DNA of 7,133 nucleotides from Bacteroidales bacterium (GTDB lineage: Bacteria > Bacteroidota > Bacteroidia > Bacteroidales > JAADGE01). The notes below the pieces were generated by a model, which was not told the DNA's origin, did no database searches, and saw nothing but the letters and a program-made list of their open reading frames with translations. Where the stretch lies: NCBI GenBank assembly GCA_029932445.1, contig JAOZQB010000151.1, positions 1 to 7,133 on the forward strand, read 5' to 3'. Positions 6,817-7,133 of this stretch are shown piece by piece. The position numbers were made by a program, and so were the translations under genes. Each line of letters begins with the position of its first letter. Positions within the stretch are counted from its first letter, which is position 1.

Positions 6817-7055
6817 TTATTTGATGCCGCAGAATTTTTTTGATTTACATTATACCTAAAATGAGTGATTATCTTCTTCAATAAGCACCAATCATTTGAG
6901 CCAAAATGACTTATAAAAAAAGGATCAAAGACCAAAGGGTATTCTTACTTTTTTTATAAACATTTTAATCTCAAAGCATTGGCACTTCTTTTTGAACATA
7001 ATCGCTCAATTTAGGTTATAAAGAATCATTGTTGTCCGATTAGATGTTTGTTTGT
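6817..7055. other. Non-coding region downstream of the cluster
   Basis: No gene is recognised in these 239 bases. There is no G+C-rich hairpin with a T-run directly behind the stop codon at 6814-6816. The only clear structure is the inverted repeat at 6911-6959. A frame at 6910-7011 stays open for 34 codons without a start codon, which is not significant at this base composition. GTTT is repeated three times at 7046-7057, directly before the 13-bp array. Confidence 0.6.
6911..6959. repeat. 12-bp perfect inverted repeat, possible terminator
   Basis: TTATAAAAAAAG (6911-6922) and CTTTTTTTATAA (6948-6959) are exact reverse complements with a 25-nt loop. The arms are almost all A/T, with A7 on the left and T7 on the right. 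It is the only candidate between the last gene and the array that could act as a weak, possibly bidirectional, terminator for the cluster. The stem is thermodynamically weak, so it may simply be a chance pairing of an A-run and a T-run. Confidence 0.4.
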
Positions 7056-7112
7056 TTCAGCCCCTGACTTCAGCCCCCGACTTCAGCCCCCGACTTCAGC
7101 CCCCGACTTCAG
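7056..7112. repeat. 13-bp tandem repeat array, four full units and one partial
   Basis: The unit TTCAGCCCCCGAC repeats head to tail at 7056-7068 (with one change, CCCCT instead of CCCCC), 7069-7081, 7082-7094 and 7095-7107, followed by a partial TTCAG at 7108-7112. Its G+C content is much higher than its surroundings. Each unit consists of the loop plus left arm of the hairpin at 7100-7119, so the array appears to be an expansion of one side of a palindromic element. No spacers exist, so this is not a CRISPR. Confidence 0.9.
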
Positions 7113-7119
7113 TCGGGGG
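7100..7119. repeat. Strong G+C-rich hairpin of REP-like type
   Basis: CCCCCGAC (7100-7107) pairs perfectly with GTCGGGGG (7112-7119) around a TTCA loop, eight G-C-rich pairs in an otherwise A/T-rich region. No T-run follows, so a classic plus-strand terminator is unlikely, though it could block or stabilise transcripts. Short imperfect palindromes of this form are dispersed in many bacterial intergenic regions, and some are moved by REP-associated tyrosine transposases. No such transposase is in this window, so membership of that class is inferred from shape only. Confidence 0.75.
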
Positions 7120-7133
7120 TAATATAAAACCCG

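Noticed and set aside
6910..7011. 34-codon open frame possibly from a decayed gene such as a transposase
   Set aside because: It has no start codon and no recognised motif, and this length is expected by chance. A protein similarity search of the translated region would settle it.
7056..7119. CRISPR array
   Set aside because: Units are only 13 bp and directly adjacent, with no unique spacers.
7100..7119. Intrinsic terminator of the three-gene cluster
   Set aside because: The stem is strong but no T-run follows on the plus strand, and it lies about 280 bp behind the last stop codon. A repeat element fits better.

Overview
The window is A+T-rich DNA (roughly 30% G+C by eye) that most resembles a Bacteroidota genome, probably an uncultured marine, sediment or gut-type lineage. 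The grounds are the base composition, the absence of Shine-Dalgarno sequences before all three genes (A/T-rich leaders instead), and the style of soluble multi-PAS signalling proteins. This placement is inferred; no rRNA or marker gene is present.

Layout: 1-520 is a long non-coding leader rich in small repeats: a degenerate heptanucleotide array, two palindromes built alike, a 63-bp-spaced direct repeat and a cluster of one 7-mer. Three plus-strand genes then run almost without gaps from 521 to 6816. They are a REC-PAS-histidine kinase (507 aa), a six-PAS protein with no catalytic domain (896 aa), and a three-PAS histidine kinase (688 aa). The first two are separated by 15 nt and share a reading frame; the second and third overlap by one base in TAATG. 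From 6817 to 7055 no gene is seen, only a 12-bp inverted repeat. From 7056 on there is a 13-bp tandem array ending in a strong hairpin, near the right edge.

Together the genes look like one co-expressed cytoplasmic signalling unit with ten PAS domains and two kinases. None of the three proteins shows a transmembrane segment or signal peptide, and no DNA-binding or enzymatic output domain is encoded. The simplest model is that the last kinase, helped or modulated by the kinase-less PAS protein, phosphorylates the N-terminal receiver of the first, which then adjusts its own kinase activity. The final response regulator would lie elsewhere. This model is inference.

Nothing here is clearly a new class of system. 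The points most worth following are the kinase-less six-PAS protein, which carries the same pre-kinase linker as its neighbour, and the repeat array at the right edge.
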